From the NCBI GenBank assembly GCA_964471755.1, contig CAYYJM010000037.1, positions 1 to 32,464 on the forward strand: 32,464 nt of DNA, written 5' to 3'. Position numbers and translations under genes: made by a program. Shown one piece after another: positions 17,233 through 24,428 of the stretch; position 1 is the stretch's first letter; the number at the start of each line of letters is the position of its first letter. The notes below the pieces were generated by a model that worked only from the letters and a program-made list of their open reading frames with translations, ran no database searches and had not been told where the DNA came from. The DNA comes from CAYYJM01 sp964471755 (lineage in GTDB: Bacteria; Planctomycetota; Planctomycetia; Gemmatales; Gemmataceae).

Positions 17233-17270
17233 CTTCATTTAGCCGCCGGCAAGCCGGCGGCTAAATGAAG
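17233..17270. repeat. GC-rich palindromic repeat, copy 2 (perfect 18-bp arms)
   Basis: A perfect inverted repeat: CTTCATTTAGCCGCCGGC at 17233-17250 and its exact reverse complement at 17253-17270, separated by AA. It fills most of the 55-bp gap between the convergent RluD-like and HTH genes. It could act as a two-way terminator-like hairpin, but there is no T tract. The same core occurs at three other places in the window. Confidence 0.9.
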
Positions 17271-17279
17271 AGGCTTGCC

Positions 17280-17657
17280 TCACACCAGCAAGGCGTCGAT
17301 CTGCCCGCGGAGCTTGGTATGCGTGGCCGATTTTCCCCGAGTCAACTGCTCCATCTCGCCCAGGGTCAGAATCGGGTCGGGATAGGGCAAGCGGGCCGTG
17401 GCGGCGGCCAACTCCTCGGTCAACGTGTAGTGTCCCTCCGCGACCTGGATCGGTATCTCGGCCTGACGGAGCAGATCCAGATCGCGGTAGAAGCCGCGCA
17501 CGTCGAGGTTCAGACGCTTGGTCAACGTCGCACGGGTCTGGGGTCCGTCGGCCAGCAGTTTCAACAGTTTGTACAGCCGAACGAAGCGATCCGCCGTGAT
17601 ACTCGCACGGGCCGAAGTCGTCGGCGAAGGTGCAGGAGCCGGGCGTTTTTTGGCCAT
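17280..17657 (-). CDS. Short HTH transcriptional regulator (WYL-type N-terminus without WYL domain)
   Basis: A 125-residue DNA-binding protein. A winged HTH spans about 24-80: V-R-L-Y-K-L-L-K-L-L, a turn at A-D-G-P-Q-T-R-A-T-L, the recognition helix L-D-V-R-G-F-Y-R-D-L-D-L-L, and a wing ending in H-Y-T-L. This resembles the DeoR/WYL HTH_11 type. Residues 94-108 (D-P-I-L-T-L-G-E-M-E-Q-L) look like the start of the linker that precedes a WYL sensor, but the protein ends soon after, so the effector domain is missing. It is divergent from the BshB1-like gene (230-bp gap), a natural candidate target together with its own promoter. It could be a naturally short regulator or a decayed WYL protein. 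Confidence 0.75.
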   Translation of the reverse strand: MAKKRPAPAPSPTTSARASITADRFVRLYKLLKLLADGPQTRATLTKRLNLDVRGFYRDLDLLRQAEIPIQVAEGHYTLTEELAAATARLPYPDPILTLGEMEQLTRGKSATHTKLRGQIDALLV

Positions 17658-17887
17658 TACCGCTCTCGGTGTGTTGGCGGTGTTCCTCGCGACGCGGGAG
17701 ACACCGGAAACCCTTTCCAGTAGTTTGCAGGCGATGGAAAATCAGGGACTTGCCGGGGGCTCCGTCCACCCAACAACAACCGGGACCAGGCCAGTCTTCC
17801 GGTTCGACCCGGGCTCGGCCCTGGTTCGTGTTGCGTCAATCCGAGCCAGTGTAACGCGCCGTTCACTGATGACAAGAGGGTACCACC

Positions 17888-18583
17888 ATGCAACCGCTGG
17901 ATTATCTCGCCATCGCTCCCCATCCCGATGATGCGGAACTGGGGTTGGGTGGCACACTCCTGTCACTGCTGGCCGATGGTCAGCGCGTCGGCGTCCTCGA
18001 CCTGACCAATGGCGAACCGACGCCGCACGGCTCCGTCGAGATCCGCGCCCGGGAGACTCAGGCCGCCTCGGCCGTCCTTGGCCTGAGCTATCGCGGCAAT
18101 CTCGGTCTGCCGAATCGATCGTTGGAACCGACCCTGGCCGCGCGAGCCGCCCTGGCCGGGGCCCTGCGTCAGCTCCGACCGCGCATCCTGTTCGCGCCGT
18201 ACTGGGAGGACGCCCACCCCGACCACGTCGCCGCCAGCGCCCTGGTCGATGCCGCCCGCTTCTGGGCCAAACTCAGCAAGACCGATCTGCCCGGCGAGCC
18301 GCACTTCCCGGCCCGGATCATCTACTACTTCTGCGTCCATCTCCGCATTCATCCGCGGCCGTCGTTCGTCGTCGATGTCAGCGCCCATCACGAACGCAAG
18401 ATGCAGGCGGTCGGCTGCTATCACTCCCAGTTCATCGCCGGCCGCTCGACGACCGCGCCGACCTTCCTCGATGACGTGCGCGACCGGGCTCGCTACTGGG
18501 GCTGGTCGATCGGAGTGACACACGGCGAACCGTTTCTGGTCCGCGAGGAGGTCGGCCTGCGTGGATTACGCGATCTGCTCTGA
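17888..18583 (+). CDS. bshB1: PIG-L family deacetylase, BshB1-like
   Basis: A 231-residue zinc deacetylase of the LmbE/PIG-L family. The best match is BshB1, which removes the acetyl group from GlcNAc-malate in bacillithiol synthesis. Zinc and catalytic residues are visible as P-H-P-D-D-A-E (11-17, with H12, D14 and D15) and H-P-D-H (110-113). The stretch D-L-T-N-G-E-P-T-P-H-G-S-V-E-I-R (38-53) resembles the D-L-T-x-G-E...G-T-x-E-x-R substrate loop of BshB1, with Asn where many have Arg/Asp. The start has AGAGGG 7-12 nt upstream. No bshA or bshC is in the window, so a different N-acetyl sugar substrate remains possible. The HTH gene upstream is divergent. Confidence 0.75.
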   Translation: MQPLDYLAIAPHPDDAELGLGGTLLSLLADGQRVGVLDLTNGEPTPHGSVEIRARETQAASAVLGLSYRGNLGLPNRSLEPTLAARAALAGALRQLRPRILFAPYWEDAHPDHVAASALVDAARFWAKLSKTDLPGEPHFPARIIYYFCVHLRIHPRPSFVVDVSAHHERKMQAVGCYHSQFIAGRSTTAPTFLDDVRDRARYWGWSIGVTHGEPFLVREEVGLRGLRDLL

Positions 18584-18730
18584 TCTCCGCAATTCGCCCG
18601 GATGAGCGAATCGCCCTGCGACGTTCGTGGACCGCTTCGATTCCGTGTGCTTCTTTCTCTGGCGAAGCCCATCGGTCGGGGTCGATATCCCACATGGAGA
18701 AGGCCGGCTACGAGTACGCAGGGGATTCCC

Positions 18731-18964
18731 ATGCGCCGGGAAATCAATGTTCTCGCCCTGATCAAGGGATCGGAACGCTACCTGTACATCTACGACGACG
18801 AGAGCCAGTCCGCCCTGCTGGACCATCTGGCCGAGCAGGCTCTGGACCCCGCCCTGACGATCAACGGCTTCGATGCCGCCGTCCTGGCTCGTCGCTCCCA
18901 TGAACAGGTGCAGGAAGCCGAACCGACCTGGACCAGCGATTGCCCCGCCGAGCCGGAACGCTGA
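18731..18964 (+). CDS. Small conserved-looking protein of unknown function
   Basis: A 77-residue protein that I do not recognise as a characterised family. The ATG at 18731 has a strong ribosome site (AGGGGA, about 5-8 nt upstream). Longer in-frame starts from 18602 give a low-complexity extension and are rejected. The first half reads as beta-alpha-beta (I-N-V-L-A-L-I-K-G, R-Y-L-Y-I-Y-D-D-E-S, then L-L-D-H-L-A-E-Q-A), with a hydrophilic tail. It has no signal peptide or membrane segment. The compact, well-composed core and good start suggest a real cytoplasmic protein. It lies between the BshB1-like and xerC genes on the same strand, with 147 and 143 bp on either side. Confidence 0.65.
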   Translation: MRREINVLALIKGSERYLYIYDDESQSALLDHLAEQALDPALTINGFDAAVLARRSHEQVQEAEPTWTSDCPAEPER

Positions 18965-18975
18965 ACGACTGTTCC

Positions 18976-19018
18976 AGAGCGGCTCCCTCTCCCCCGGAGT
19001 ACAAGGGCGAGGGGCTCT
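18976..19018. repeat. Imperfect GC-rich hairpin downstream of the small gene
   Basis: AGAGC (18976-18980) pairs with GCTCT (19014-19018). Inside, CCCTCTCCC can pair with GGGCGAGGG with one mismatch, leaving a loop around CCGGAGTACAA. There is no T tract, so it may be a Rho-assisted end, an RNA structure or a relic of a dispersed repeat. It lies just after the stop of the 77-residue gene. Confidence 0.4.
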
Positions 19019-19039
19019 GAGCGATCCTTCGTCGCTGGC

Positions 19040-19045
19040 TACAAT
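19040..19045 (+). promoter_or_regulatory. -10-like TACAAT upstream of xerC
   Basis: TACAAT lies about 63 nt before the xerC start. No good -35 box is visible at 16-18 nt, so this is a partial promoter call. Confidence 0.35.
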
Positions 19046-19107
19046 GCCCCGAGCCGACAGAACACGACTCGACGACACGAAAGAACGACCTCCATGATGA
19101 GACGACC

Positions 19108-20004
19108 ATGCACGAAGCACTTGCCGAGTTCCTGCGCCATCTCGCGCTCGAGAAGAACACCTCAGCCTACACGGTCAAGTCGTACCGTGAGGATCTGACC
19201 CAGGCTCTGGAATTCTTCAAGAATCGGCTCGGTCGAGAACCCCGCGCCGAAGATCTGACGCCACGCTTACTCCGCGCCTTTCTCGCCTGGTTGCAGGAGC
19301 AGGGATACAAGCGGACGACGATCGCGCGTCGGCTGGCCGCCGTGCGTTCCTGGTGCAAGTTCCTCTGCCGACAGGGCATCCTGGAGACGAATCCCGCCCT
19401 GGGCCTGCGCAGTCCTCGTCAGGACAAGAAGCTGCCGCACTTCCTCCAGAAGGAGGAGGTCCTCCGTCTGCTCCTCGCTCCCCCCGAAGACGATCCGCTC
19501 GGCCTGCGGGATCGAGCCATTCTCGAGACGCTCTACTCGGCCGGCGTCCGTGTCGCCGAGTTGGTGGGTCTGAATCTCGACGACCTCGACCTGACCGAAG
19601 GGCTGGCCACGGTTCGCGGCAAGGGACGCCGTGAGCGGCTCGCTCTGCTCGGGCCGCCGTGCGTCGAGGCGCTGCGGGCCTGGCTGGGGATGTGGTCGAA
19701 CTACGGCGGTCGCGATCCGACCACCGGCGACGCGATCTTCCTCAATCACCTGGGTGGACGGTTGACGACCCGGAGCGTCGGCCGACTGCTGGAGAAGTAT
19801 CTTCAGCAGGCCGGCCTCGATCCGCGGACCAGCCCGCACACCCTGCGCCACAGTTTCGCCACGCACCTGCTCGATGCCGGTGCGGACATCCGCAGTGTTC
19901 AGGAGCTTCTGGGGCACCGCAGCCTCGGCACGACCCAGATATACACGCACGTATCGACCCAACGACTTCGCGACAGCTATCACAAGGCGCATCCACGGGC
20001 TTGA
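19108..20004 (+). CDS. xerC: Tyrosine recombinase XerC/XerD
   Basis: A 298-residue site-specific recombinase that resolves chromosome dimers at dif sites, typically as a XerC-XerD pair. The N-terminal SAM-like core-binding domain covers about 1-95 and the catalytic domain 105-295. All expected catalytic residues are visible: R148 (S-A-G-V-R-V-A-E-L), K172 (G-K-G-R-R-E-R), H244 and R247 (H-T-L-R-H-S-F), H270 (L-G-H-R-S-L), and the nucleophile Y279 (I-Y-T-H-V). Length and lack of extra domains fit housekeeping Xer rather than a phage integrase. No integrated element or attachment repeat is seen nearby. XerC versus XerD cannot be told with certainty. It is followed 30 bp later by the thioredoxin-TPR gene. 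Confidence 0.9.
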   Translation: MHEALAEFLRHLALEKNTSAYTVKSYREDLTQALEFFKNRLGREPRAEDLTPRLLRAFLAWLQEQGYKRTTIARRLAAVRSWCKFLCRQGILETNPALGLRSPRQDKKLPHFLQKEEVLRLLLAPPEDDPLGLRDRAILETLYSAGVRVAELVGLNLDDLDLTEGLATVRGKGRRERLALLGPPCVEALRAWLGMWSNYGGRDPTTGDAIFLNHLGGRLTTRSVGRLLEKYLQQAGLDPRTSPHTLRHSFATHLLDAGADIRSVQELLGHRSLGTTQIYTHVSTQRLRDSYHKAHPRA

Positions 20005-20034
20005 CGAACCCGGTTACCCGGTGAAGGGGGAGGC

Positions 20035-21159
20035 ATGGACTCGACAACACGGACCTGCGGCAAGCTTCTGGTCATCGGTCTGGTGCTGGGCCTGACGGCC
20101 ACGGCATCGGCTCAGGAGATTTCGTGGCGCACGGATTATGATCGCGCCCGGCAGGAAGCCGTGGAACAAGGCCGACCGATCGTCATCGATTTCACGACCG
20201 ACAATTGCTACTGGTGTCGGCAGCTGGAATCGCGTACCTTCACTGATCCGGGGATCGCCCAGACCCTGAACGCGCGCTGCATCCCGTTGCGGGTCAACGC
20301 CAGCCACAACCCGCAACTGACGCAGGCTCTGAACATCCAGAGCTATCCGACCCTGGTCTACGCCGCCCCGGACGGCAAGATCCTGGGCTACCATGAGGGC
20401 TTCCTCGAAGCGCCGAAGCTCAAGGATCATCTGGATCGCGTGGTGAAGGCCGTCGCCGACCCGGAGTGGATGCTCCGCGATTACCGCGACGCGGTCCAGG
20501 CGCAGAGCGTCTCCGACTTCCCCCGCCTGGTGACGCTCCTGCGGAACATCCTTGAAGATGGCAAGACTCGGCCGATTCAGCAGAAGGCCCGCAAGCTCCT
20601 CCAGGAGGTCGAACACCAGGCGGCCAGCCGGCTGGAGAACGGCAAGAAACTCGTGGACCAGGGGCGGACGACCGAGGCATACGAGGCGGTTCGAGCCGTG
20701 GTCAAGGATTATCACGGCACCCTGGCGGCCCGGAAAGGTGGCGAACTCCTCGTGCAGTTGGCCAGCCGCTCCAGCGACAAGGATCCGGAGCGAGCGGAGC
20801 AGGCCCAGGCACTCCTTGCCCAGGCCCGCGAGGACTACAAGGCGCAACTCCTGATCTGCTGCATCGACCGGTGCGAGTTGCTCCTGTCCCGCTTCGGCGA
20901 TCTGCCCGAAGGGGCCGAGGCACGGCAGTTGCTCGCCGACCTTCGCTCCAGTCCGGGCCTGGCGAGCAAGGCCGCCGAGCAGATGACGGATCGCCTGGGA
21001 ACCCTCTACCTGGGCCTGGCCAACGCTGCGGTGGACCGGGGTGAACCTCAGCAGGCCGTGGTCTACCTCCAGAAAGTGGTCGCAACCTGTCCGAACACCC
21101 GGCAGGCGGAAATGGCTCAGGCTCGCCTGGCCCAGCTCCAGGGGCCGAGCAAACCGTGA
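20035..21159 (+). CDS. Exported thioredoxin-fold protein with TPR-like C-terminus
   Basis: A 374-residue secreted or periplasmic protein. A signal peptide ends at A-S-A (24-26). The thioredoxin domain (about 30-145) has the active site C58-Y-W-C61 and the cis-proline P105 in S-Y-P-T-L-V, typical of thioredoxin_7/DsbD-gamma-like thiol oxidoreductases. Residues 150-370 are helical with TPR-like repeats, for example A-N-A-A-V-D-R-G-E-P-Q-Q-A-V-V-Y-L near the end. This suggests a redox protein that binds partner proteins through its C-terminal half. The start has AAGGGGGAGG just upstream. The stop lies directly against the large palindromic repeat at 21160. The partner or substrate is unknown. 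Confidence 0.85.
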   Translation: MDSTTRTCGKLLVIGLVLGLTATASAQEISWRTDYDRARQEAVEQGRPIVIDFTTDNCYWCRQLESRTFTDPGIAQTLNARCIPLRVNASHNPQLTQALNIQSYPTLVYAAPDGKILGYHEGFLEAPKLKDHLDRVVKAVADPEWMLRDYRDAVQAQSVSDFPRLVTLLRNILEDGKTRPIQQKARKLLQEVEHQAASRLENGKKLVDQGRTTEAYEAVRAVVKDYHGTLAARKGGELLVQLASRSSDKDPERAEQAQALLAQAREDYKAQLLICCIDRCELLLSRFGDLPEGAEARQLLADLRSSPGLASKAAEQMTDRLGTLYLGLANAAVDRGEPQQAVVYLQKVVATCPNTRQAEMAQARLAQLQGPSKP

Positions 21160-21262
21160 GGCGGTCTTCATTGAGCCGCCGGCTTGCCGGCGGTCTTCAT
21201 TCAGCCGCCGGGGTATTCGCGACGAAGACCGCCGGCCAGCCGGCGGCTCAATGAAGACCGCC
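21160..21262. repeat. Large composite palindromic repeat, copy 3 (39-bp arms)
   Basis: The arm at 21160-21198 and the arm at 21224-21262 are inverted copies over 39 bp with one mismatch (a T/G change in the centre of the arm). Each arm contains its own smaller palindrome, GCCGCCGGC..GCCGGCGG. A further direct copy of the unit GGCGGTCTTCATTCAGCCGC... begins at 21189, so three units are present, two direct and one inverted. The element fills the whole space between the thioredoxin-TPR stop (21159) and the CysQ-like stop (21265), which converge here. Confidence 0.92.
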
Positions 21263-21264
21263 GA

Positions 21265-22086
21265 CTACATGGCTTTCAGAGCTTCCACCGCCCGGCCTTG
21301 CAACGTCGCATTTCCCGCAAGCAAGCCGTGGCGTTGAGCCGCACCCGGTCGGCCATACTGGAGCGTCTGGCCACGCAGGCCGGTGACCACGCCGCCGGCC
21401 TCGGTCACCAGGATGTGGCCGGCCGCGATGTCCCAGTCGCTGAAGTTCGGATACGTGTTGGCGTACACGTCGGCCTCGCTGCGGGCGACCAGGGCCAACT
21501 TCACGCCGGCCGAGTAGGTTTCCAGGATGCGACCCGGCCGCAGCAGACGAACCGGGTCGGTCGGTGGAGCCCCTGGCTTCGAGCGACTCTGCGTCAGGGT
21601 CGCCTCGGCCAGGTCGGTCGTCGCCGAGACGTGACAGCGCTTCGGGGCCTCGTCACCCACCTGAGCCCAGCAGCCGCCGGCGCGGAAGGCGAAGGTCGTC
21701 CGCCGCTGGATCGGCTCGTGGACGACGCCCGCTTCCAGGGTGCCAGCGTGCAGAAAGGCGATCATCACGCTGAACTCGCCGTTCTTCATGGCGAAGCCGC
21801 GCGTCCCGTCGATGGGGTCGATGATCCACAGACGCGTGCCGGTTCGTTGCCGACCTGCCAGCGCGGGAGTGTCCTCCTCGGCGCAGTAGGCATCGGACGG
21901 GAAGCGGGCCTGGAGCGACAGGAGGATGGCCTCCTGGGCCTGCCGGTCCACCTCGGTGGTGAGGTCGGCCCGGGCGTTCGGGATCGCCTCGAAGTCGGTA
22001 TAGGCACGGGCGATGAGGTCGCCGGCCGTCGTGGCGGCGGCCAGGGCGGCCCGAAGCTCGGCCGGGTAGTTTGCGGAATCAATCAT
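21265..22086 (-). CDS. cysQ: CysQ-like 3'(2'),5'-bisphosphate nucleotidase / inositol monophosphatase family
   Basis: A 273-residue Mg-dependent phosphatase of the FIG/IMPase superfamily. Visible metal-site motifs are A-E-E-D (69-72), W-I-I-D-P-I-D-G-T-R-G-F (87-98, with D90 and D93), and S-D-W-D-I-A-A-G-H (216-224, with D219). The D-G-T-R/K-G-F version is usual in CysQ/HAL2 enzymes, which convert PAP or PAPS to AMP or APS in sulfur metabolism; an inositol or histidinol phosphatase is possible. Its start overlaps the end of the ABC gene by 8 bp (ATGATTGA), so translation is probably coupled. No sulfate assimilation genes are in the window. Confidence 0.8.
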   Translation of the reverse strand: MIDSANYPAELRAALAAATTAGDLIARAYTDFEAIPNARADLTTEVDRQAQEAILLSLQARFPSDAYCAEEDTPALAGRQRTGTRLWIIDPIDGTRGFAMKNGEFSVMIAFLHAGTLEAGVVHEPIQRRTTFAFRAGGCWAQVGDEAPKRCHVSATTDLAEATLTQSRSKPGAPPTDPVRLLRPGRILETYSAGVKLALVARSEADVYANTYPNFSDWDIAAGHILVTEAGGVVTGLRGQTLQYGRPGAAQRHGLLAGNATLQGRAVEALKAM

Positions 22087-24280
22087 CGATCTCGTTGAAC
22101 TCCAGATAGTGGAGGTGACGGTAGAGCGGGTTGCTCGCCAGCAGGTCCTTGTGGATGCCGTTGGCCACGACCTTGCCCTTGTGCAAGAGGAAGATCTTGT
22201 CGCAGTGACGAATGGTCGAGATCCGATGCGGCAGGAAGATGCACGTCCGGCCCGGCAGGATGCGGTTCATCGTGTCGTCCAGTAGCGACTTGGTGTCCTC
22301 GTCGAGTTCCGTGTTCGGCTCCTCGATGATGAGCAGGGCCGGATTGCGCAGGATCGCCCGGGCCAGGGCGATGCGGAACTGCTGGCTCGTACTCAGGGGA
22401 TGCCCCAGCTCGCCGATCGGCGTCTCGTAGCCGCGCGGCAGCTTCTGAATGAAGTGATGCGCGTGCGCTATCTTGGCCGCCTCGATGATCTGCGGCAGCG
22501 AGAAGCCCGGATCGCCGCAGCCGATGTTGTTCGCGACCGAGTCGTGGAACGTCAGATTGTGCTGAAGCACGACGCCGATCTGCTCCCGCAGCGAGTCGAG
22601 CGTGACGTAGCGCAGATCGTGATTGTCGATGCGGATCTCACCCTGAGTCGGGTCGAGCAGACGGGCCAGCAGGTAGATCAGGGCGTACTTCTCCAGATCG
22701 TCCGAGCCGATCAGGGCGACGCGCTTGCCGGCCGGGATAGACAGTGACACGCCCTCCAGCAGAACGCGCTTGCTGCCCGGCTCACGCAGACTGACGTTGT
22801 CGAACTCGACGCTCTTCTTGACGGGGTCGAGGAACTGAGCGCCGACGACCTGGCCGACCTCGCTGCGCCGATCCAGAAACGTGAAGACCTGAGCCGCCGA
22901 GTCGCGGGCTCGCCGTACCAGACGGCGCGCATCCAGCCAGCTCTCCGTCGGCGGATACAGGCAGATCAGGGCCGTCGTCATGGTCACGACACCAGCGACG
23001 CCCATCTGACCGGACAGCACGATCAGGCCGGCCGCGAACATGAGGATCAGCACGCAGGCCATGCCCAGGCCGACCAGCAGCGGTCGAGAGATTGCCTCGC
23101 CGCCCAGGCGCTGCATCTGCACCTCGGCGAAGCCGGCGAGTTGGCGTTCCACCCGGTTCTGGTTGAACATCTCCATGACGTAGCACTTGACCAGGCGCAT
23201 CATCATCAGGCTCTCGCGCAGAATGGCCAGGCGTTCGCCCGCCTCGTTGGTGGCGATCCGACCCTGGACGCGATAGTGCAGGACGATCTGCGAGCCGACC
23301 AGCCAGACGAGGACGGCGAAGAGCAGGAACGACAGCGCCAGCCAGGGTTGCAGGAGAAGGGCGAAACCGAGCAGAAGGACGAACAGGAGCGGATCGCGGT
23401 AGTAGGTCGTCAGGTAGGCGTACAGGCCATCGTGGACGGCCTCGATGTGGCGAGCGAAGACGGTGACGGCCTCGGCCGGCCCCAGGGCTCGAAAGGCGAG
23501 CGTGCCCAGCCGCATCGAGTGGCGATAGACCGATCGCCGCATCTGAGCCGAGGCCTCGATCGTCGCCAGGGCGGCGGCGTAGCGCGACATCCAGATGGCC
23601 ATCGATCCCAGCAGCAGCAGAGTCAGCGACAGGACGAACAGGCCGGTCAGGTAAGCCGAGAAGACCGTCCGGGTGCCGTCCCAGGTCCAGGGGTTCCACG
23701 ACGCGAAGGCCGCCGCCAGGGGCGTGTACCAGGATCCGCTGATGTCGTAGCGGACGACCAGACCGAGCAGGCCGTTGTTGACCTGGTCGTAGTCGTGCGG
23801 CAGTTCGGGCTCACCGGGGCCGGGCAGCTGCACGCGCGAGATCAGGTCCGGATCGACTCGTGTGGCCAGGATGTTCCCCAGTTCGGCTCGCCAGAGTCGG
23901 CCGTCGAGCGTGTTGCGGTCCATGTTCTCGGTCGCCGGCCGGGCGGCCAGGTCGGCCGCCTCGCTGGCGGAGACGCCGACGGCGGTCAGTCGTTCCTTGC
24001 GCTGCTCGGCGTCCAGGCCGTTCCACCGATCGAGAAACTGCGTCTGCTGCGCCTGCGTCAGCGTGTGGAAGGAGGGAAATCGGCCACGAACGACGAGCAG
24101 ATCGACGAACATCCACAGGATGATGAGCTGGACCAGGAACAGGATGGACGCCACCCCGCCTGCGATGAAGGCCGTCCACTTGGCCGAGGACCGGTAGGCC
24201 AGATAGCCGCGTGCCTTGGTGAAAGCGTCGGGTTCGGCCGACGGTTCGGTGTTGTGTTCCGCCACGGGAGACCTCCGCAT
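22079..24280 (-). CDS. ABC exporter-type membrane protein with degenerate ATPase domain
   Basis: A 733-residue half-transporter: membrane domain about 35-450, nucleotide-binding domain about 488-720. An unusual 140-residue extracytoplasmic segment (about 65-205) sits between the first two membrane helices. The ATPase motifs are eroded. Walker A reads G525-S-D-D-L-E-K531-Y532, keeping only the first Gly and the Lys. The signature is L-S-T-S-Q (629-633) instead of LSGGQ, and Walker B ends I-I-E653-E654 instead of D-E. The Q-loop Q573 and switch H685 remain. ATP binding or hydrolysis is doubtful. Numbering uses the ATG at 24280. A GTG at 24265 with a perfect GGAGGT five bases upstream may be the true start and would remove five residues. 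It is coupled to the CysQ-like gene. Confidence 0.85.
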   Translation of the reverse strand: MRRSPVAEHNTEPSAEPDAFTKARGYLAYRSSAKWTAFIAGGVASILFLVQLIILWMFVDLLVVRGRFPSFHTLTQAQQTQFLDRWNGLDAEQRKERLTAVGVSASEAADLAARPATENMDRNTLDGRLWRAELGNILATRVDPDLISRVQLPGPGEPELPHDYDQVNNGLLGLVVRYDISGSWYTPLAAAFASWNPWTWDGTRTVFSAYLTGLFVLSLTLLLLGSMAIWMSRYAAALATIEASAQMRRSVYRHSMRLGTLAFRALGPAEAVTVFARHIEAVHDGLYAYLTTYYRDPLLFVLLLGFALLLQPWLALSFLLFAVLVWLVGSQIVLHYRVQGRIATNEAGERLAILRESLMMMRLVKCYVMEMFNQNRVERQLAGFAEVQMQRLGGEAISRPLLVGLGMACVLILMFAAGLIVLSGQMGVAGVVTMTTALICLYPPTESWLDARRLVRRARDSAAQVFTFLDRRSEVGQVVGAQFLDPVKKSVEFDNVSLREPGSKRVLLEGVSLSIPAGKRVALIGSDDLEKYALIYLLARLLDPTQGEIRIDNHDLRYVTLDSLREQIGVVLQHNLTFHDSVANNIGCGDPGFSLPQIIEAAKIAHAHHFIQKLPRGYETPIGELGHPLSTSQQFRIALARAILRNPALLIIEEPNTELDEDTKSLLDDTMNRILPGRTCIFLPHRISTIRHCDKIFLLHKGKVVANGIHKDLLASNPLYRHLHYLEFNEIDD

Positions 24281-24314
24281 CAGTCAGCAGGCGCGAGTTG
24301 AAGCGTCTGCGTTG

Positions 24315-24320
24315 ATGATA
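24315..24320 (-). promoter_or_regulatory. -10-like TATCAT upstream of the ABC gene
   Basis: On the minus strand TATCAT lies about 35 nt before the ATG at 24280, in the divergent gap with the ceramidase-like gene. The -35 region is poor. Confidence 0.4.
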
Positions 24321-24393
24321 GCAGATCGAACCCGGGAAAGGGCAAGGGGAACAGGGAAGCAACTTCCTCATTCCCGGCGCGAACGCGGTCTGG

Positions 24394-24399
24394 TACACT
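24394..24399 (+). promoter_or_regulatory. -10-like TACACT upstream of the ceramidase-like gene
   Basis: TACACT lies 29 nt before the ATG at 24429. The -35 position (TTCCCG, 17-nt spacer) matches only the first two bases of the consensus. Confidence 0.35.
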
Positions 24400-24428
24400 T
24401 CGCCGCAACTCCTGACGAGGAACAAGCC

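Noticed and set aside
17233..17270. Simple intrinsic terminator
   Set aside because: The stem is strong, but neither strand has a T tract after it, and the same sequence recurs elsewhere in non-terminal settings. It is better treated as a dispersed repeat, though it may also slow transcription.
19108..20004. Possible integrase of a mobile element
   Set aside because: The length, domain layout and lack of flanking repeats, excision genes or phage genes favour a housekeeping XerC/XerD.
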